This document shows positions 62,295-64,000 of a DNA stretch of 64,000 nt, piece after piece. The first letter of the stretch is position 1, and every line of letters starts with the position of its first letter. The notes beneath the pieces were generated by a model, which saw only the letters and a program-made list of their open reading frames with translations, had not been told where the DNA came from and ran no database searches. The translations under genes were made by a program, and so were the position numbers. Origin of the DNA: Chloroflexota bacterium (lineage in GTDB: Bacteria > Chloroflexota > UBA11872 > VXOZ01); assembly GCA_012270555.1 (NCBI GenBank), contig JAAXIC010000031.1, positions 207,889 to 271,888 on the forward strand. Direction: 5' to 3'.

Positions 62295-62412
62295 GCCCTT
62301 CGACAAGCTCAGGGCGAACGGTTCGGATTCCATGCAAATGTCTTACTCAACCGTTCGTGCTGAGTGGGCTTCGCGAAGCCTGGGCTTCAAGAAGCCCTTG
62401 TCGTAGCACGAA
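62295..62412. repeat. Composite palindromic repeat, copy D
   Basis: The segment includes GCCCTTCGACAAGCTCAGGGC (62295-62315), outer arms TTCGTGCT (62354-62361) and AGCACGAA (62405-62412), and two inner perfect palindromes, GGCTTCGCGAAGCC (62367-62380) and GGGCTTCAAGAAGCCC (62382-62397). It is non-coding and lies between the aminotransferase and the solute-binding protein genes. It is the longest of the dispersed elements in the window. Confidence 0.78.
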
Positions 62413-62521
62413 TCAACATGGCGAGCCTGACTATGAGATAGCTTCTATTCATAGTAGTGACAAGCACCAAATCTCGCGGTGCCTGTTACCACACTCGATA
62501 CTCAAAGTGTTTGGTGGCAGC

Positions 62522-63916
62522 TTAGCAGATGCAGCCACCCTCTTGCAGCGCTATTGCCGAAACCTGCTGGGCCTCAGCGATGGCCTCCGCTACGGTCTTT
62601 TCACCCGCTTCCATCTGTCCCCAAAGCTCCGCCCATGCGCCGTTGATGTCGGCCTGCCTTACCGCCTGGCGCAGAGGAATGCTGACATCGGCAATCGCCT
62701 TGTACGTTTCCGGCTTCTCGAAAGGATATTGCACCGCCGGCGTGTAGGTGCGGTTTGGCGGGAAGCGGCCGCCGCCCAGATTCGCCCAGTCCGGTTGCAC
62801 CTCTTCACTGATGAGGTACTTGTATAGGTCCCACGTCGCGTCCGGCTGCGGCGAACTACGGGCGATCCAAAAGGCATTGATCAACAACGGCGTGCCGCGA
62901 CCGGCAGGTCCCAGCGGGACGTTTGCCAAATCGACGTTGAAAGGCGTTTGCCCCTCAACAATCTCCTGGTTGATGGTTCGCGTGTACCAAGGTCCAGTCA
63001 GAACCATGCCGAGTTTCTGCTCGGTAAAGTTCGGCGCAACGTCGGTTTCCTTCCGGGCGAGCGGCGGATGTACCTGATGCTTGACGACGTGGTCCAGCAC
63101 GGTTTGCACGGCCTCGGCTGCCTCGGGGGAATCAATGGCAGGCGCGGTAAAGTCCTCGTTCCACCAGCCGGCGCCCCAAGACTTCAACGCGATCACGATG
63201 CTGGAGTGGGCGTTTCCATTGAAACTCAGACCCCAGCGCGTCACGTTCGTGCCCTCGCGGGTAGTCAGTTTGGTTGCCAGTTCGGTAAGGGTGTCCCAAT
63301 TCAGGTTGCCTGCGGCGTCCAGGTCGGCCGGAGACGTCAGTCCCTCGTTGGTCATCATGTCGTCGTTGTACCAAATGGACCGGGCGCCAAGGAACCAGGC
63401 TATGCCGTATAAGTTGCCGCCAATCCGCTCAAGGGCGCCTTCGTAATACTCAGAGAGATCGACGTCGGCGTCCTTCGCGATGAAGGGATCGAGCGGCTGG
63501 ATGATGTCCGCGGTGGCAAACTGGCTGATGTAGCCGAACCAGCCGTAATACATGTCATAGGCAATGCCCGCGGCGCTGGCGGCCACGGCTTTTTCCGCCA
63601 CCGCAGTCAACGGCCAGGTAACGATGTCCAGCTCGACCGTGACATCGGGATTGCGCTCTTCATAGCGACCGATGACCGCGCCGTAGGTTTCGTCCCACAC
63701 TTCCTGCTGCGTGGTGAAGTGCATGTACTTGATGATCGTCGGCTCCATAGCCTCCGGCGCCGCCGTCGGTTCCGGTTCCGGCTCCTCTTTGGTTTCGGGC
63801 GCATCTGCGGGAGCGGGAGCCACTTGGCCGCAAGCTGCCAGGAAAACTCCGCTTACACCCAGACTTGCCGTGCCGGCCAAGAGAGACCGACGGGAGAATC
63901 GCTCTACAGTTCGCAT
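62522..63916 (-). CDS. Extracellular solute-binding lipoprotein of an ABC importer (family 1, sugar type)
   Basis: The 464-residue protein begins with a twin-arginine-like SRRSLLAGTAS followed by a lipobox GVFLAACGQ, so it should be exported and lipid-anchored. The mature part has an Asp/Glu/Pro-rich linker (PADAPETKEEPEPEPTAAPE) and then a family 1 solute-binding fold (IIKYMHFTTQQEVWDETYG; MVLTGPWYTRTI). Such proteins bind sugars or oligosaccharides. AAGGAG lies six bases before the ATG. Permease and ATPase genes are not downstream in the window; they may lie beyond the right edge or elsewhere. Confidence 0.92.
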   Translation of the reverse strand: MRTVERFSRRSLLAGTASLGVSGVFLAACGQVAPAPADAPETKEEPEPEPTAAPEAMEPTIIKYMHFTTQQEVWDETYGAVIGRYEERNPDVTVELDIVTWPLTAVAEKAVAASAAGIAYDMYYGWFGYISQFATADIIQPLDPFIAKDADVDLSEYYEGALERIGGNLYGIAWFLGARSIWYNDDMMTNEGLTSPADLDAAGNLNWDTLTELATKLTTREGTNVTRWGLSFNGNAHSSIVIALKSWGAGWWNEDFTAPAIDSPEAAEAVQTVLDHVVKHQVHPPLARKETDVAPNFTEQKLGMVLTGPWYTRTINQEIVEGQTPFNVDLANVPLGPAGRGTPLLINAFWIARSSPQPDATWDLYKYLISEEVQPDWANLGGGRFPPNRTYTPAVQYPFEKPETYKAIADVSIPLRQAVRQADINGAWAELWGQMEAGEKTVAEAIAEAQQVSAIALQEGGCIC

Positions 63917-63955
63917 AATGCTCTCCTTGCCATTATTCGCGGCGAAACTGGCTGA

Positions 63956-63982
63956 ATTTTACTCCCCTTCTTGTGCTGTCAA
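63956..63982 (-). promoter_or_regulatory. Promoter of the solute-binding protein gene
   Basis: On the minus strand TTGACA (63982-63977, perfect) precedes TAAAAT (63961-63956, five of six) with a short spacer of 15 bases. The start of transcription would be near 63950, about 35 bases before the ATG. It suggests that the binding-protein gene begins its own transcript. Confidence 0.45.
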
Positions 63983-64000
63983 ACTAAGACCTGCGGAAAT

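Overview
The window is a GC-rich bacterial chromosomal segment, densely coded, with no rRNA, tRNA, insertion sequence, prophage or CRISPR array that I could recognise. The best guess for the host is an uncultivated Chloroflexota lineage. Reasons are a membrane-anchored YvcK, a DUF2342-type zinc metalloprotease (a family concentrated in Actinobacteria and Chloroflexota), a citramalate route to isoleucine, and many short nested palindromic repeats of a kind common in environmental Chloroflexota assemblies. This placement is inference, not proof.

Region 1 (1-11.05 kb, minus strand) is a compact division and cell wall (dcw) operon: mraZ, rsmH, ftsL-like, ftsI, ftsW, murC, murB, ftsQ, ftsA, ftsZ. 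It has a clear sigma-70 type promoter, a ladder of 10-bp spaced GTGG repeats that fits an MraZ operator, and a 26-base palindrome after ftsZ that probably ends transcription. murE, murF, mraY, murD, murG and ddl are all absent from the places they usually occupy, while the remaining order is kept.

Region 2 (11.7-25.6 kb) is mixed housekeeping: queG, a thioredoxin-like [2Fe-2S] ferredoxin, nadB-nadC plus a small unknown gene, a methylguanine-DNA methyltransferase, a lone MoxR ATPase, an HpcH/HpaI aldolase, an MBL hydrolase, a GAF-GAF histidine kinase, and an acyl-CoA synthetase with a 3-hydroxyacyl-CoA dehydrogenase.

Region 3 (25.8-30.8 kb, minus) is a lower glycolysis block, yvcK-gap-orf92-pgk, where orf92 overlaps pgk by four bases, followed upstream by a CGWS glutaredoxin-like protein.

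Region 4 (30.9-44 kb) holds two DUF3604 metallohydrolase-like proteins flanking a CocE/NonD acyl hydrolase, then aquaporin, citramalate synthase, an FAD oxidoreductase, a zinc metalloprotease, a DUF5069 protein and a kinase-like phosphotransferase.

Region 5 (44.2-51.5 kb, plus) is a redox block: glcDEF (glycolate/lactate oxidation), a type-2 ferredoxin-NADP reductase, and a nuoE-nuoF pair without nuoG. A perfect 15-base palindrome overlaps the probable glcD promoter. This is the most interesting functional grouping.

Region 6 (51.7-64 kb, minus) is a run of nine genes: MFS transporter, membrane protein, FAD oxidase, M81 (MlrC-like) metallopeptidase, threonine-synthase-like enzyme, CehA/McbA-type metallohydrolase, polysaccharide deacetylase, DegT aminotransferase and a Tat/lipoprotein solute-binding protein. 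It looks like an uptake and catabolism or modification locus, but its substrate cannot be read from sequence.
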